Assembly (NCBI GenBank): GCA_033811195.1
Contig: JAPXOZ010000026.1
Span: 1 to 20,471 of the forward strand
DNA from: Cacconaster sp033811195
GTDB taxonomy: Bacteria > Bacteroidota > Bacteroidia > Bacteroidales > UBA932
Direction of reading: 5' to 3'
DNA length: 20,471 nt
Positions 6,789 through 14,279 of this stretch are shown piece after piece. Made by a program: the position numbers and the translations under genes. Position 1 is the first letter of the stretch. Every line of letters starts with the position of its first letter. The notes beneath the pieces are model-generated. The model had not been told where the DNA came from, searched no databases, and saw only the letters and a program-made list of their open reading frames with translations.

Positions 6789-8129
6789 CTACCCCAACAA
6801 CTTACTCGCTACAGTGAAATAAATCAACACTCCCAGTATATCCGCCAATGAAGTAATCAGGGGGGCGGAGGCGGTGGCGGGGTCCATTTTGAGTTTGGTG
6901 AAGATGAATGGGAGCAGCATGCCGAGGAGGCTGCCGACCATCACTATGGCGGTCATGGTGATGCCGAGGACGAGCATGATTTCGGGGGCGCGGAATGCCG
7001 ATACCAGACTCACTCCGAGGGCCATTGTGAGGCCCAGTAGCAAAGATACTATCAACTCCTTACCCAGTAGTTTTGTCCAGTCACGGAGCTGGACATCGCC
7101 CATGGCGAGGGCTCTAATCATCAGGGTTGCAGATTGGGAGCCGGCATTTCCACCGCTATCTATCAGCAACGGCAGGAAAAATACAAGCGACAGAGTGCTT
7201 GCAAGTACATTTTCAAAGTTCTGAATCACGGCTCCCGAAAAGACATTGACAAAGACCAACGCGAGCAGCCAAAGGACCCTCTTCCTATATAAAAACGAAA
7301 CAGTGGCCTGCAGAGGGCTGATAATGGCATCCTGAACTGCACCAAACTTCTGGAAGTCCTCCGTCCCTTCTTCTTCTGCAATGTCCAGAATATCATCGAC
7401 CGTCACGATTCCCAACAATATTCCTTTCGTATCCACCACGGGGAGCACTACCCTATCGTACTTTTTAAAAGCGCTTACCGCCGTCTCCTGGTCATCGAAA
7501 GCATTTAGCGCAGCGAATTTATAATCCATAAGGTCGCTGATCCGTTGCTCAGGAGAAGCGAGAATCACCTCACGGATACGGAGAGTATCGAGCAATCGCC
7601 ATTTGTCATCCACCACATAGATTACATTCAATGTTTCGGAGTCGTGCCCATATTGGCGAATATGCGCCAGAGTCTCCTCCACGGTAAAATGGGGTCTCAC
7701 AGCCACATATTCAGGGGTCATCAATCGACCGATACTATCCTCGGGATAACCAAGCAAAGTGGTAGCTACCGCCCTGTTGTCGGGCGTGAGCAACTGCATA
7801 AGGCGCTGCGCAACCTCCCCGGGAAGTTCCTCGAGGAAAGCGGTACGGTCGTCCGGCTCCATATCGTTGAGCAGATCGGCCACCTGTGAGGCTTGCTCGG
7901 CCAATCCCTGCACAATGTCTTCCTGTTTGTCATGCGAAAGCTCCTGAAATACCTCTTTCGCCTGTGCGCGCGATAGAAAACGAAAGAGCACAATCGACTC
8001 AAATTCGCTTCCGCGATCAATTGCCTCTGCCAACTGCAAATGGTCGAGCTCCTGCATTGCAGCTCTCAACTCCTTCCAACTCTTTTTTCGGATATACCGA
8101 AAAAGAGTTTTAACATCAAAATTCAGCAT
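6789..8129 (-). CDS. mgtE: magnesium transporter MgtE
   Basis: A 446-aa inner-membrane Mg2+ channel/transporter of normal length. Residues about 20-128 form the MgtE N-terminal helical domain. Two CBS domains follow (about 135-195 and 200-258), ending in the acidic stretch D-D-I-L-D-I-A-E-E-E that binds regulatory Mg2+ in this family. Five membrane segments fill 285-446. Pore hallmarks are P-L-L-I-D-S-G-G-N-A-G-S-Q (320-332) and P-A-T-A-S-A-P-L-I-T-S-L-A-D (417-430); D430 corresponds to the selectivity Asp of the Thermus protein. The gene has its own promoter within the end of ogt and a roughly 110-nt leader. A hairpin directly before the ATG may control translation. Confidence 0.95.
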   Translation of the reverse strand: MLNFDVKTLFRYIRKKSWKELRAAMQELDHLQLAEAIDRGSEFESIVLFRFLSRAQAKEVFQELSHDKQEDIVQGLAEQASQVADLLNDMEPDDRTAFLEELPGEVAQRLMQLLTPDNRAVATTLLGYPEDSIGRLMTPEYVAVRPHFTVEETLAHIRQYGHDSETLNVIYVVDDKWRLLDTLRIREVILASPEQRISDLMDYKFAALNAFDDQETAVSAFKKYDRVVLPVVDTKGILLGIVTVDDILDIAEEEGTEDFQKFGAVQDAIISPLQATVSFLYRKRVLWLLALVFVNVFSGAVIQNFENVLASTLSLVFFLPLLIDSGGNAGSQSATLMIRALAMGDVQLRDWTKLLGKELIVSLLLGLTMALGVSLVSAFRAPEIMLVLGITMTAIVMVGSLLGMLLPFIFTKLKMDPATASAPLITSLADILGVLIYFTVASKLLG

Positions 8130-8135
8130 AATAAT

Positions 8136-8161
8136 CTCCTTTTAGCTTTCCACAAAAGGAG
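8136..8161 (-). promoter_or_regulatory. mgtE leader hairpin hiding a Shine-Dalgarno sequence
   Basis: In the mgtE mRNA, CTCCTTTT and AAAAGGAG pair perfectly over 8 bp around a 10-nt loop. AAGGAG lies 6 nt before the ATG, so the hairpin would hide the ribosome binding site. A smaller hairpin (TTCCT-N4-AGGAA, 8167-8180) lies just upstream and could compete. Such a strong SD is unusual in Bacteroidota. Confidence 0.6.
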
Positions 8162-8250
8162 ATCGGTTCCTTCAGAGGAAAGGGTTAGTAAGATTTTTTA
8201 AATAATTGGTAACTATCTTCGTCCATCTTTATAAAAATCATTTTGGCCTG

Positions 8251-8281
8251 CAAAGATAATAAATTAAAGGTAATCAATCAA
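8251..8281 (-). promoter_or_regulatory. promoter of mgtE
   Basis: Minus-strand TATCTTTG (8251-8258) is a full TAnnTTTG match. A TTG at 8279-8281 lies 20 bp upstream, inside the last codons of ogt. The expected start of transcription near 8244 leaves a leader of about 115 nt. Confidence 0.6.
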
Positions 8282-8802
8282 CTACGTTTGGGAATGGAAA
8301 ATTTCTCCATATCTACTTTCTCGAACTCGAGCAGGGCTATTTTCCTGTCAACTCCACCTGCATAACCCGAAAGCGAGCGGCCTGCGCCGACCACCCGATG
8401 GCAGGGAATTATGAGTGAGATAGGATTGCGCCCTACCGCACCGCCCACCGCCCGCGGACAGAGACGATCGACACCTTTCTGTTTGGCCATACCCTGCGCT
8501 ATCTCACCGTAGGTCATCGTGCTGCCGTAAGGGATGGAGAGTAAAAACTCCCACACCTCCTTGCGAAATTGAGTTGCACGCAGATTGAGGGGTGGAGTGA
8601 AGTCCGGCGCTTTGCCGCTGAAGTATATCCCGAGCCAACGCATTGTCTCTTCGAAAATGGGCAGCTTCTTCTCGACTCCTTCGCCTTCCAGCGTCTCCGC
8701 AAAATAGTCCTGATCATCGAACCAGAGCCCCACGAGGGCTTTTCCATCGCTTGCAAGCGTCATCCCGCCGAGCGGGGAATCATAATGCCAGGTATAGTCC
8801 AT
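8278..8802 (-). CDS. ogt: methylated-DNA--protein-cysteine methyltransferase
   Basis: This suicide repair protein takes methyl groups from O6-methylguanine in DNA onto its own cysteine. I start it at the ATG at 8802 (174 aa). The frame is open to 8910, but the extra residues do not look like the family, whereas M-D-Y-T-W-H-Y-D-S-P-L-G-G does. Residues about 5-75 form the N-terminal ribonuclease-like domain. The DNA-binding domain follows, with the active site I-P-C-H-R-V-V-G (C134), preceded by V-G-G-A-V-G-R-N-P (the Asn hinge and recognition helix). The Y-G-S-T-M-T-Y-G-E-I-A motif is also present. Length and motifs are normal. No clear TAnnTTTG promoter is seen upstream. Confidence 0.94.
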   Translation of the reverse strand: MDYTWHYDSPLGGMTLASDGKALVGLWFDDQDYFAETLEGEGVEKKLPIFEETMRWLGIYFSGKAPDFTPPLNLRATQFRKEVWEFLLSIPYGSTMTYGEIAQGMAKQKGVDRLCPRAVGGAVGRNPISLIIPCHRVVGAGRSLSGYAGGVDRKIALLEFEKVDMEKFSIPKRS

Positions 8803-8937
8803 TTGTTTCTTAGTATTTACAGGTTTTGGAATAGTATAAAATTGATATTTCTTTTCGTGAAGGTAGTAAATAATTGCTGCAAAGCCATAAAAGTTTTTTG
8901 ACTGCCGCAATTGATAGGAATAATTGGAATATGTTCC

Positions 8938-8945
8938 TAATTTTG
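8938..8945 (+). promoter_or_regulatory. -7 promoter element of mgsA
   Basis: TAATTTTG is a full TAnnTTTG match, 24 bp before the ATG at 8970. An inverted repeat TAGGAA-N13-TTCCTA (8915-8939) overlaps its upstream side and could be an operator. Confidence 0.5.
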
Positions 8946-8969
8946 CATTAAAATTAAAACACTATCACA

Positions 8970-9443
8970 ATGACTAAAATTAAAAGAATTGCCCTTGTAG
9001 CCCACGACAACCGTAAGGCCGATATGGTGGAATGGGTGGAGTGGAATTGGAAAAAGCTGATAAAATACGATCTGATTTGTACTGGAACTACCGGAAAACT
9101 GGTGAATGAAACTCTTTTGAAAAAGATGGGAGACGAACAAGACGAAACCATTTCGATGAAACGTCTTAAATCGGGTCCTTTGGGCGGTGATCAACAATTG
9201 GGCGCTTTAATTTCCGAGGGTAAGGTGGATATGTTGATATTTTTGTGGGATCCAATGACACCACAGCCTCATGACGTCGATGTCAAGGCTCTGCTGAGAC
9301 TTGCCACACTCTACAATATCCCTACGGCAGTAAATCGTTCTACAGCCGACTTTATGATAAGTTCCATGCTGATGGATACTAATTATAAACCCATTCGGAA
9401 AGATTACGGAAGCTACATAAACAGGAAATTGGATATTAAATAA
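8970..9443 (+). CDS. mgsA: methylglyoxal synthase
   Basis: This cytosolic enzyme turns dihydroxyacetone phosphate into methylglyoxal and phosphate, a bypass of lower glycolysis that relieves sugar-phosphate build-up. The 157 aa match the family closely. L-V-A-H-D-N-R-K (9-16) and C-T-G-T-T-G (37-42) bind phosphate. S-G-P-L-G-G-D-Q-Q (68-76) carries the catalytic Asp D74, equal to E. coli D71. F-L-W-D-P-M then Q-P-H-D-V-D (99-104) carries H101 and D104. N-R-S-T-A-D-F near 122-128 is also conserved. The gene stands alone, divergent from ogt, and ends at a strong terminator. Confidence 0.96.
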   Translation: MTKIKRIALVAHDNRKADMVEWVEWNWKKLIKYDLICTGTTGKLVNETLLKKMGDEQDETISMKRLKSGPLGGDQQLGALISEGKVDMLIFLWDPMTPQPHDVDVKALLRLATLYNIPTAVNRSTADFMISSMLMDTNYKPIRKDYGSYINRKLDIK

Positions 9444-9504
9444 TCACACCTTGATCTATCAAAATTAGGTTTTATTTAAACTCCAAAACTATTCATAACA
9501 ATAA

Positions 9505-9545
9505 GAAACCGGCGGCAGAAGATTCTACCGCCGGTTTTATTTTAA
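9505..9545. terminator. bidirectional terminator between mgsA and the CoA-disulfide reductase gene
   Basis: AAACCGGCGG (9506-9515) pairs with CCGCCGGTTT (9528-9537); the loop has a further AGAA/TTCT pairing. T-rich tails follow on both strands. It lies between two convergent genes. Confidence 0.9.
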
Positions 9546-9563
9546 CAAGAACAATATAAAACT

Positions 9564-11246
9564 TTACCAGGGCCAGCCCAGAACGCCGCCTTCCAGCAGT
9601 TTTACATTTGTATATCCATATTCCATAAGTGCTCTGACTGCCTCATATCCGCGCAGGGATATTTTACACCAGGCAATTATCTCAGCATTCTTATCTTTTG
9701 GTAATTCATCCCAACGATCTCTGAATTCCCATTGAGGAATTAATTTTTCCCCTATTCCTATCTTCATCACTTCAAATTCACCGGGATTACGGAGGTCCAT
9801 CAAGAACATCGGATCCTTTCTCTCCAACTTCGCTTTCAGCTCTGTAGGAGTGATTCCCACGAAGAGACCATCCAACTTATTCTGCATGATGTGTGCTGTA
9901 GCAATACTGTGGTCGATTGCAAGAGAATAAGGAGGAGCATAAGGCAAATCGAGATTGAGCATATCCTCAACAGTCATCTTGGCCTGAATAGCCATCGCCC
10001 AGGTGGTCACTTGTTTGCTGACATCACCGGGGCCAAGAACTTGTGCACCGAGGATACGGTTGGTATTTTTATCCACAACCACTTTGGTAATCAGAATATT
10101 GGCTCCCATAAAGCCGGGCTTGTCAGGACTCACGTTTATAACCGTCTCTATATTGTCAAATCCATGTCTGGCAGCACCTTGTTCTGAAAGTCCTGCAGCA
10201 CCTACTCCATAGTCAAACACTTTACAGATACCACTTTGGATAGTTCCGTGGAATTGTGAGACATTCCCTTTTATCACATTATCACCCGCCACTCTACCTT
10301 GCAGGTTTGCCAGATCACCAAGGGGTGCATGGACTTTTTTACCCGAAATAAGGTGAGGGATCTCAATACAGTCACCGATGGCATAAATATCGGGGTCGGA
10401 AGTCTGCATGTAGGAATTTACTTCAATCGCTCTGCACTCACCTATCTTCAATCCGGCTTCTTTCGCCAAGTTTATATTAGGTCTGACTCCGGTAGCTACC
10501 ACAGCTATCTCGCATGGTATTATCGTTCCGTCCTGAAGCTTTACGGCTTTTAATTTCCCATTCTCACCGATAAATTCAGCAACCGCATTGTTGAGAATTA
10601 CATTAGCCTTTGTCTTGAGATATTTCTCTACATGTAGTGACATATCTTTGTCAAGGAATGGCAAAAGTTGCGGTAATAGCTCCACAAGCGTCACTTCAAT
10701 GTCTGATAGTACCAAAGCCTCACAGGTCTCAATACCGATGAGACCCCCACCAATTACTACTGCGTTTTTAACTTCACCCTCATCTCCTATTTTTCTCAAA
10801 AAATCCGAATCTGCCATGGACTGTAAAGTAGTAACTCCCTTTAAATCAATACCCGGCACAGGGGGTTTAAAAGGTGTCGCACCTGTTGCAATTACCAGTT
10901 TGTCGTATGGCAACGAAGATGTCTCTCCGGTAAGTAAATTCTTGTATTCTACTCTCTTGTTATCGCGGTCAATTTTGGTCACTTCCGTATTGACGAGAGC
11001 TTTGATTCTCTTTGCATCCCAAAAGAAATTTGAATCGCGCACCAGCCCCGCCGGAGTGGCCAATAGTTGATTGCGATCATCAAATACGCCTGCCACATAA
11101 TAGGGATATCCGCATGAAGCCATTGAGAGTTCCGGTGCTTTTTGAATAATGGTAATCTCTGCATTTTCATCCAGACGACGTGCTCTTGAAGCAGCTTTGG
11201 GACCGGCAGCAGAACCACCGATAACAATAATCCTTTTTTTCTTCAT
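9564..11246 (-). CDS. FAD-dependent CoA-disulfide reductase fused to a rhodanese domain
   Basis: A 560-aa flavoprotein of the pyridine nucleotide-disulfide reductase family. The FAD fold starts at V-I-G-G-S-A-A-G (8-15). The single redox cysteine C45 lies in S-C-G-Y-P-Y-Y, as in CoA-disulfide and polysulfide reductases. The NAD(P)H fold has V-I-G-G-G-L-I-G (164-171), and the second FAD motif ends Y-A-I-G-D (D292). A dimerisation domain covers about 330-450 and a rhodanese domain about 465-557. The rhodanese Cys (C527) sits in W-C-K-I-S-L-R-G-Y, where relatives usually have Gly in place of Ser. These fusions handle CoA persulfides or polysulfide and help keep thiols reduced in anaerobes. The exact substrate is inferred. 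It probably shares a transcript with the GNAT gene 54 bp upstream. Confidence 0.9.
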   Translation of the reverse strand: MKKKRIIVIGGSAAGPKAASRARRLDENAEITIIQKAPELSMASCGYPYYVAGVFDDRNQLLATPAGLVRDSNFFWDAKRIKALVNTEVTKIDRDNKRVEYKNLLTGETSSLPYDKLVIATGATPFKPPVPGIDLKGVTTLQSMADSDFLRKIGDEGEVKNAVVIGGGLIGIETCEALVLSDIEVTLVELLPQLLPFLDKDMSLHVEKYLKTKANVILNNAVAEFIGENGKLKAVKLQDGTIIPCEIAVVATGVRPNINLAKEAGLKIGECRAIEVNSYMQTSDPDIYAIGDCIEIPHLISGKKVHAPLGDLANLQGRVAGDNVIKGNVSQFHGTIQSGICKVFDYGVGAAGLSEQGAARHGFDNIETVINVSPDKPGFMGANILITKVVVDKNTNRILGAQVLGPGDVSKQVTTWAMAIQAKMTVEDMLNLDLPYAPPYSLAIDHSIATAHIMQNKLDGLFVGITPTELKAKLERKDPMFLMDLRNPGEFEVMKIGIGEKLIPQWEFRDRWDELPKDKNAEIIAWCKISLRGYEAVRALMEYGYTNVKLLEGGVLGWPW

Positions 11247-11300
11247 AAAAAAAATAGTTAAATATGTGTTAATGATTTGTAATTAAATTACACTTTGAAG

Positions 11301-11633
11301 TTATTTGGGCCTGACCCCACAAGCGGCACCTACCGGTTCATCTTCCGTACGAAACCAGATATCGCAATATTGATCGGGATGCCGTCTGAATTTCACCAAT
11401 ATATAAGAACAAGTAGGGATTACCTTATAGTTGTTTTCACGTGCATATTTTACCAGTTCGTCAAAAAGTTTTCCGGCAATTCCTTGACCTTCCAACTCAC
11501 GACGGACTCCGGTATGATAGGCATTCAGAATGCCATTTTGCAAGTCATAATCGAGTTCGGCAATCTGCCTCTCTCCTTCCATAATGAAGAAAGAGCCCCT
11601 TCGGCTATCTTCAAGTCTATGTTGAATTTTCAT
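11301..11633 (-). CDS. small GNAT-family N-acetyltransferase (YjdJ-like)
   Basis: A 110-aa protein of the short GNAT-like group (Acetyltransf_CG type). It has A-E-L-D-Y at the first strands, V-R-R-E-L-E-G-Q-G-I-A-G-K-L (acetyl-CoA loop Q-G-x-A/G) near 43-56, a helix with L-V-K-Y-A-R-E, then V-I-P-T-C-S-Y and a late R-H-P-D-Q-Y. These are the usual features of the group, which normally has 90-110 aa. The substrate is unknown. It lies 54 bp upstream of the CoA-disulfide reductase gene on the same strand, without a terminator between. The promoter near 11770 lies about 125 nt upstream. Confidence 0.85.
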   Translation of the reverse strand: MKIQHRLEDSRRGSFFIMEGERQIAELDYDLQNGILNAYHTGVRRELEGQGIAGKLFDELVKYARENNYKVIPTCSYILVKFRRHPDQYCDIWFRTEDEPVGAACGVRPK

Positions 11634-11765
11634 ATTGTCGTTGCTATATTATGCTAGTTATAACTCTCTTTTTGTAAAGGCATTAATACCGTTATTGCAA
11701 TAAAACCTTTCATATGTATTGTAATTGCATTATACAATATCGCCCGGCCATAACAAGACTGGGCA

Positions 11766-11796
11766 CAAAGATAACAAATTTGTATCTGATTTACAA
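11766..11796 (-). promoter_or_regulatory. promoter for the GNAT and CoA-disulfide reductase genes
   Basis: Minus-strand TATCTTTG (11766-11773) is a full -7 match, with TTGT 19 bp upstream (11793-11796). A perfect 10-bp palindrome ACAAATTTGT (11774-11783) sits in the spacer directly beside the -7 box. The leader is about 125 nt long and holds the inverted repeat ATTGTA-N9-TACAAT. Confidence 0.6.
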
Positions 11797-11801
11797 CCGA
11801 A

Positions 11802-12659
11802 TTATGATAATTGTCGGTAAGTTTTTTTGATGAGTTTGCTGATTTCCGCATCGGGAGCAAAATCGGTAATCGATTGACAGTTCACCATTGCCCGAACAAC
11901 CAGCGGATCAAATGGATATTTTCCAACAACCTCTATATTGTTTTGAGCACAATATTCCTCGATTTTCGAGGACATTTCCTCATTGATATCATATTTGTTG
12001 ATAATGACACTCGTTTTTAAATTGAAACCTGCAGTAATCTCCAGGGTACGTTTTAAATCGTGAAGTCCCGAAAGAGTCGGTTCTGTTACAACCACGACAG
12101 CATCCACACCGGTAATGGAACTGATGGCAGAACATCCTATCCCCGGAGGTCCATCGATTATGATATCTTTAATCCCATACTCCTTAGCGATTTGTTTCGC
12201 TTTATCCCGCACCTTGCTGACCAGTTTACCCGTATTTTCCTCTCCCGGGGCAAGCCTTCCATAAACCATTCTGCCATTTTTAAAGCGTCCGGCATACATA
12301 CGGCTTTTATCTTCGTCTATAATATCAATTGCTTCCTGAGGACAAACACGTGAGCACAACAGGCATCCGTCACAAAAAGTCTCGACAATATTAACTCTGT
12401 TTTCCTCTTCTACGATGGCGTCAAACCGACAATAATCTATACACAACCCGCAAGCTATACATTTGTCCTGATTGATGACGGCTTTTTGGCCGGTAATTAT
12501 AGTATGTTCTTCATCGCAAACAGGTTTGAACAACAAATAGAGGTTGGCTGCATCTACATCGCAATCGGCTAATACCACTTCTTTCTGCAGAGTGGCAAAT
12601 GCAGCACTGATACTGCTCTTCCCCGTTCCTCCTTTTCCGCTAATTATTGCTATTTCCAT
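11802..12659 (-). CDS. MinD/Mrp-type ATPase with ferredoxin insert (second of the pair)
   Basis: A 285-aa P-loop ATPase of the MinD superfamily containing an inserted ferredoxin domain. The deviant Walker A is G-K-G-G-T-G-K-S (8-15), followed by D-C-D-V-D-A-A-N (32-39). Two [4Fe-4S] motifs of the type C-x2-C-x2-C-x3-C lie at C67/70/73/77 and C96/99/102/106. Switch II is I-D-G-P-P-G-I-G near 167-174, and T-E-P-T-L-S-G-L-H-D-L is typical of the family. It starts 20 bp inside the end of the paralogous gene upstream, so the two are surely co-translated and probably form a heterodimer. Homologues accompany NifX-like proteins in the ORP complex of Desulfovibrio. Proposed roles are metal-cluster assembly or energy-driven positioning; none is settled. 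Confidence 0.9.
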   Translation of the reverse strand: MEIAIISGKGGTGKSSISAAFATLQKEVVLADCDVDAANLYLLFKPVCDEEHTIITGQKAVINQDKCIACGLCIDYCRFDAIVEEENRVNIVETFCDGCLLCSRVCPQEAIDIIDEDKSRMYAGRFKNGRMVYGRLAPGEENTGKLVSKVRDKAKQIAKEYGIKDIIIDGPPGIGCSAISSITGVDAVVVVTEPTLSGLHDLKRTLEITAGFNLKTSVIINKYDINEEMSSKIEEYCAQNNIEVVGKYPFDPLVVRAMVNCQSITDFAPDAEISKLIKKTYRQLS

Positions 12660-13509
12660 ATTCCTCTTTTATTGTGTTAAATAGTTCGCTGAATTTTTCC
12701 TCCCATCCGGAATCCCGGTTTGTGAGCAATTTGCCTTTAGAATAACTCACGGCGATATTTTTATTGAAAGGCACACTCATCAACAAGGGAATATTCTCCT
12801 GTTGAAGATAATCGTATATCTCTTCATTTCCCAAACCTGCTTTGTTAATAATCACGCCATAGGATTTATGCATCCCTTTGAGAGTCTCTATAGATTGCTT
12901 CAAATCACTCAACCCGTAGGGCGTCGGCTCCGTCACCAACACTACATAATCGGCCTGTGCTACCGTCTGGATGAATGGGCACCCGATACCCGGAGGTGCA
13001 TCAAACAGGACCAAATCAAAGCCGGAAGCCTCTTTAATGGCGGTTTTAATGACATTTACAGAAGAGTAAACGCCTACTTTGGTTCTGGACTCAATAAGAG
13101 CACTTTTTGGTGAAATTGCAAACTTGCTGACATGGCCCAAGAGGTCATCTTTTTCAGAGATAGCACCATAGCCACAGGCCACTGAACAGGCTCCACAGCC
13201 GTGACACAGCTCTTCAAGCACATTGATCACCTTAGCCTCTTTCAGAAAAAAGATCGCATTGTAGTTGCAATACTCCGCACATTTTCCGCAATAGGCACAT
13301 CTGGATAGATCAAGTTCCGGTATTTTTTGATTCACCTCATGGGTGGCTTCCAATTTTCCTTCCGTAAGGAATAGCCTGCAATTGGGCTCTTCCGCATCAC
13401 AATCCACCAAAGCCACATTCAACCCTCGTTTCTGTAAAAGATTGAAAAGATTGGTTGAAATGAAGGTTTTACCGGTGCCGCCCTTACCGCTGGCAATCGC
13501 TATTTTCAT
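12640..13509 (-). CDS. MinD/Mrp-type ATPase with ferredoxin insert (first of the pair)
   Basis: I start at the ATG at 13509 (289 aa), which aligns with its paralogue: M-K-I-A-I-A-S-G-K-G-G-T-G-K-T. A start at 13521 is also possible, since the upstream stop overlaps it as TGATG. The Walker A Lys pair is at 9 and 14, and D-C-D-A-E-E-P-N (36-43) follows. Ferredoxin cysteines are C71/74/77/81 and C102/105/108/112. Switch II D-A-P-P-G-I-G and T-E-P-T-P-Y-G-L-S-D-L are intact. The two ATPases are clearly paralogous but well diverged, suggesting separate roles in one complex. It lies directly after a NifX-like gene, with essentially no spacer, in a five- to six-gene operon. Confidence 0.9.
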   Translation of the reverse strand: MKIAIASGKGGTGKTFISTNLFNLLQKRGLNVALVDCDAEEPNCRLFLTEGKLEATHEVNQKIPELDLSRCAYCGKCAEYCNYNAIFFLKEAKVINVLEELCHGCGACSVACGYGAISEKDDLLGHVSKFAISPKSALIESRTKVGVYSSVNVIKTAIKEASGFDLVLFDAPPGIGCPFIQTVAQADYVVLVTEPTPYGLSDLKQSIETLKGMHKSYGVIINKAGLGNEEIYDYLQQENIPLLMSVPFNKNIAVSYSKGKLLTNRDSGWEEKFSELFNTIKEEYGNSNN

Positions 13510-13520
13510 GGGATTCGTCA

Positions 13521-13859
13521 TCAATGATCGCAGCAATTGGCACTGAGCTCAAGCTCCCCTGCCAAAAACTTTTCTACAATTTCTCTCGCTCCTTCCAAAG
13601 GGGCTCCTACAAATACATTGATCTTTTGCTCATGGAATAAATTGATGGCTCTCTGTCCCATCCCTGCGGCTATGACGTCGGTAACTCCCAGGGAAGCAAC
13701 CCATTTGGGATATACTCCGGGCTCATGTTTGGGAGGTGTCTGTTCCGTTATCTCCACGATCTTATTCTCTTTGACGGTTGCAATTGCAAAATAGGCGCAG
13801 TGGCCAAAATGAGAACTTACTTTCCCGTTTTCCATCGGGATAGCTATTTTTTTTGCCAT
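13521..13859 (-). CDS. NifX/NifB-type dinitrogenase iron-molybdenum cofactor domain protein
   Basis: A 112-aa single-domain protein of the NifX/NafY/ORP fold. It begins K-K-I-A-I-P-M-E-N-G-K-V-S-S-H-F-G-H-C, then has Y-F-A-I and V-I-A-A-G-M-G-Q-R-A-I-N-L-F near the middle; all are typical. The fold binds iron-molybdenum-type or Mo-Cu clusters in its relatives. The C-terminal N-C-C-D-H adds possible metal ligands. No nitrogenase genes are in the window, so nitrogen fixation is not implied. Its stop overlaps the possible start of the first MinD-type ATPase. With its paralogue at 14280-14585 it supplies two related cluster-binding proteins to the same operon. Confidence 0.88.
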   Translation of the reverse strand: MAKKIAIPMENGKVSSHFGHCAYFAIATVKENKIVEITEQTPPKHEPGVYPKWVASLGVTDVIAAGMGQRAINLFHEQKINVFVGAPLEGAREIVEKFLAGELELSANCCDH

Positions 13860-13895
13860 ATGTTTACTTTTATAAGTTGTTAATTTTCCCGTGAA

Positions 13896-14207
13896 TTATT
13901 CCTGACCTTGTCCACGTCCGCGTCCAAATCCGCGACCCGGTCCGCGACCGAATCCTGCTCCTGCTCTTAATCCGGAGCCACATGCACGTCCAAAGCCTCG
14001 TCCCATTCCACGGCCCGTGCCGCATCCGCGTCTGCCCAAACCGAGGCCCAAGCCTCTGCCCCTAACGCGTCCTTCATTGACATTCATATTCTCAACAGAT
14101 GTTTCTTCAAACCCTTTTCTGTCGGCACCAAAATCGGTGCATTTTCCCATTTGACGACCGGTCATCGGCCCTTCGCCTCGTGGTCCTGTTCTATTAAATC
14201 TTGGCAT
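13896..14207 (-). CDS. DUF5320 family Gly/Arg-rich protein
   Basis: A 103-aa protein opening M-P-R-F-N-R-T-G-P-R-G-E-G-P-M-T-G-R, the pattern of DUF5320 proteins found beside NifX-like and MinD-type genes in anaerobes. From about residue 47 it is almost only Gly and Arg with some Phe, Leu and Ala, and cysteines occur near 23, 62 and 76. Such a tail should be disordered and strongly positive. It might act as a scaffold, or contact nucleic acid or an anionic metal cluster; no function is known. Unlike its neighbours it has a near-perfect Shine-Dalgarno sequence, which suggests it is made in larger amounts than the other proteins of the operon. Confidence 0.85.
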   Translation of the reverse strand: MPRFNRTGPRGEGPMTGRQMGKCTDFGADRKGFEETSVENMNVNEGRVRGRGLGLGLGRRGCGTGRGMGRGFGRACGSGLRAGAGFGRGPGRGFGRGRGQGQE

Positions 14208-14212
14208 AATAT

Positions 14213-14220
14213 CCTCCTTT
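14213..14220 (-). promoter_or_regulatory. strong Shine-Dalgarno site of the DUF5320 gene
   Basis: The minus strand reads AAAGGAGG, with 5 nt between it and the ATG at 14207. This fixes the start and is unusual for a Bacteroidota gene. Confidence 0.75.
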
Positions 14221-14240
14221 TTTTGAAATATTAATAATCA

Positions 14241-14274
14241 AATAACGCCTGTTAAGCGTTTATTAGCGTTTATA
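14241..14274. repeat. tandem 10-bp repeat and hairpin between NifX-like and DUF5320 genes
   Basis: AGCGTTTATT (14255-14264) is followed at once by AGCGTTTATA. The first copy can also pair with AATAACGC (14241-14248) to form a hairpin. On the transcript the hairpin is followed by a T-rich run, so partial termination or RNA processing between the genes is possible. Confidence 0.4.
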
Positions 14275-14279
14275 AGTAT

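Noticed and set aside
8803..8910. N-terminal extension of Ogt to 8910
   Set aside because: The extra 36 residues do not resemble the family, and the ATG at 8802 matches the usual start.
13896..14100. Gly/Arg-rich stretch as a CRISPR or minisatellite array
   Set aside because: The repetition is at the amino-acid level in a DUF5320 gene; no regular DNA repeat and spacer pattern exists.
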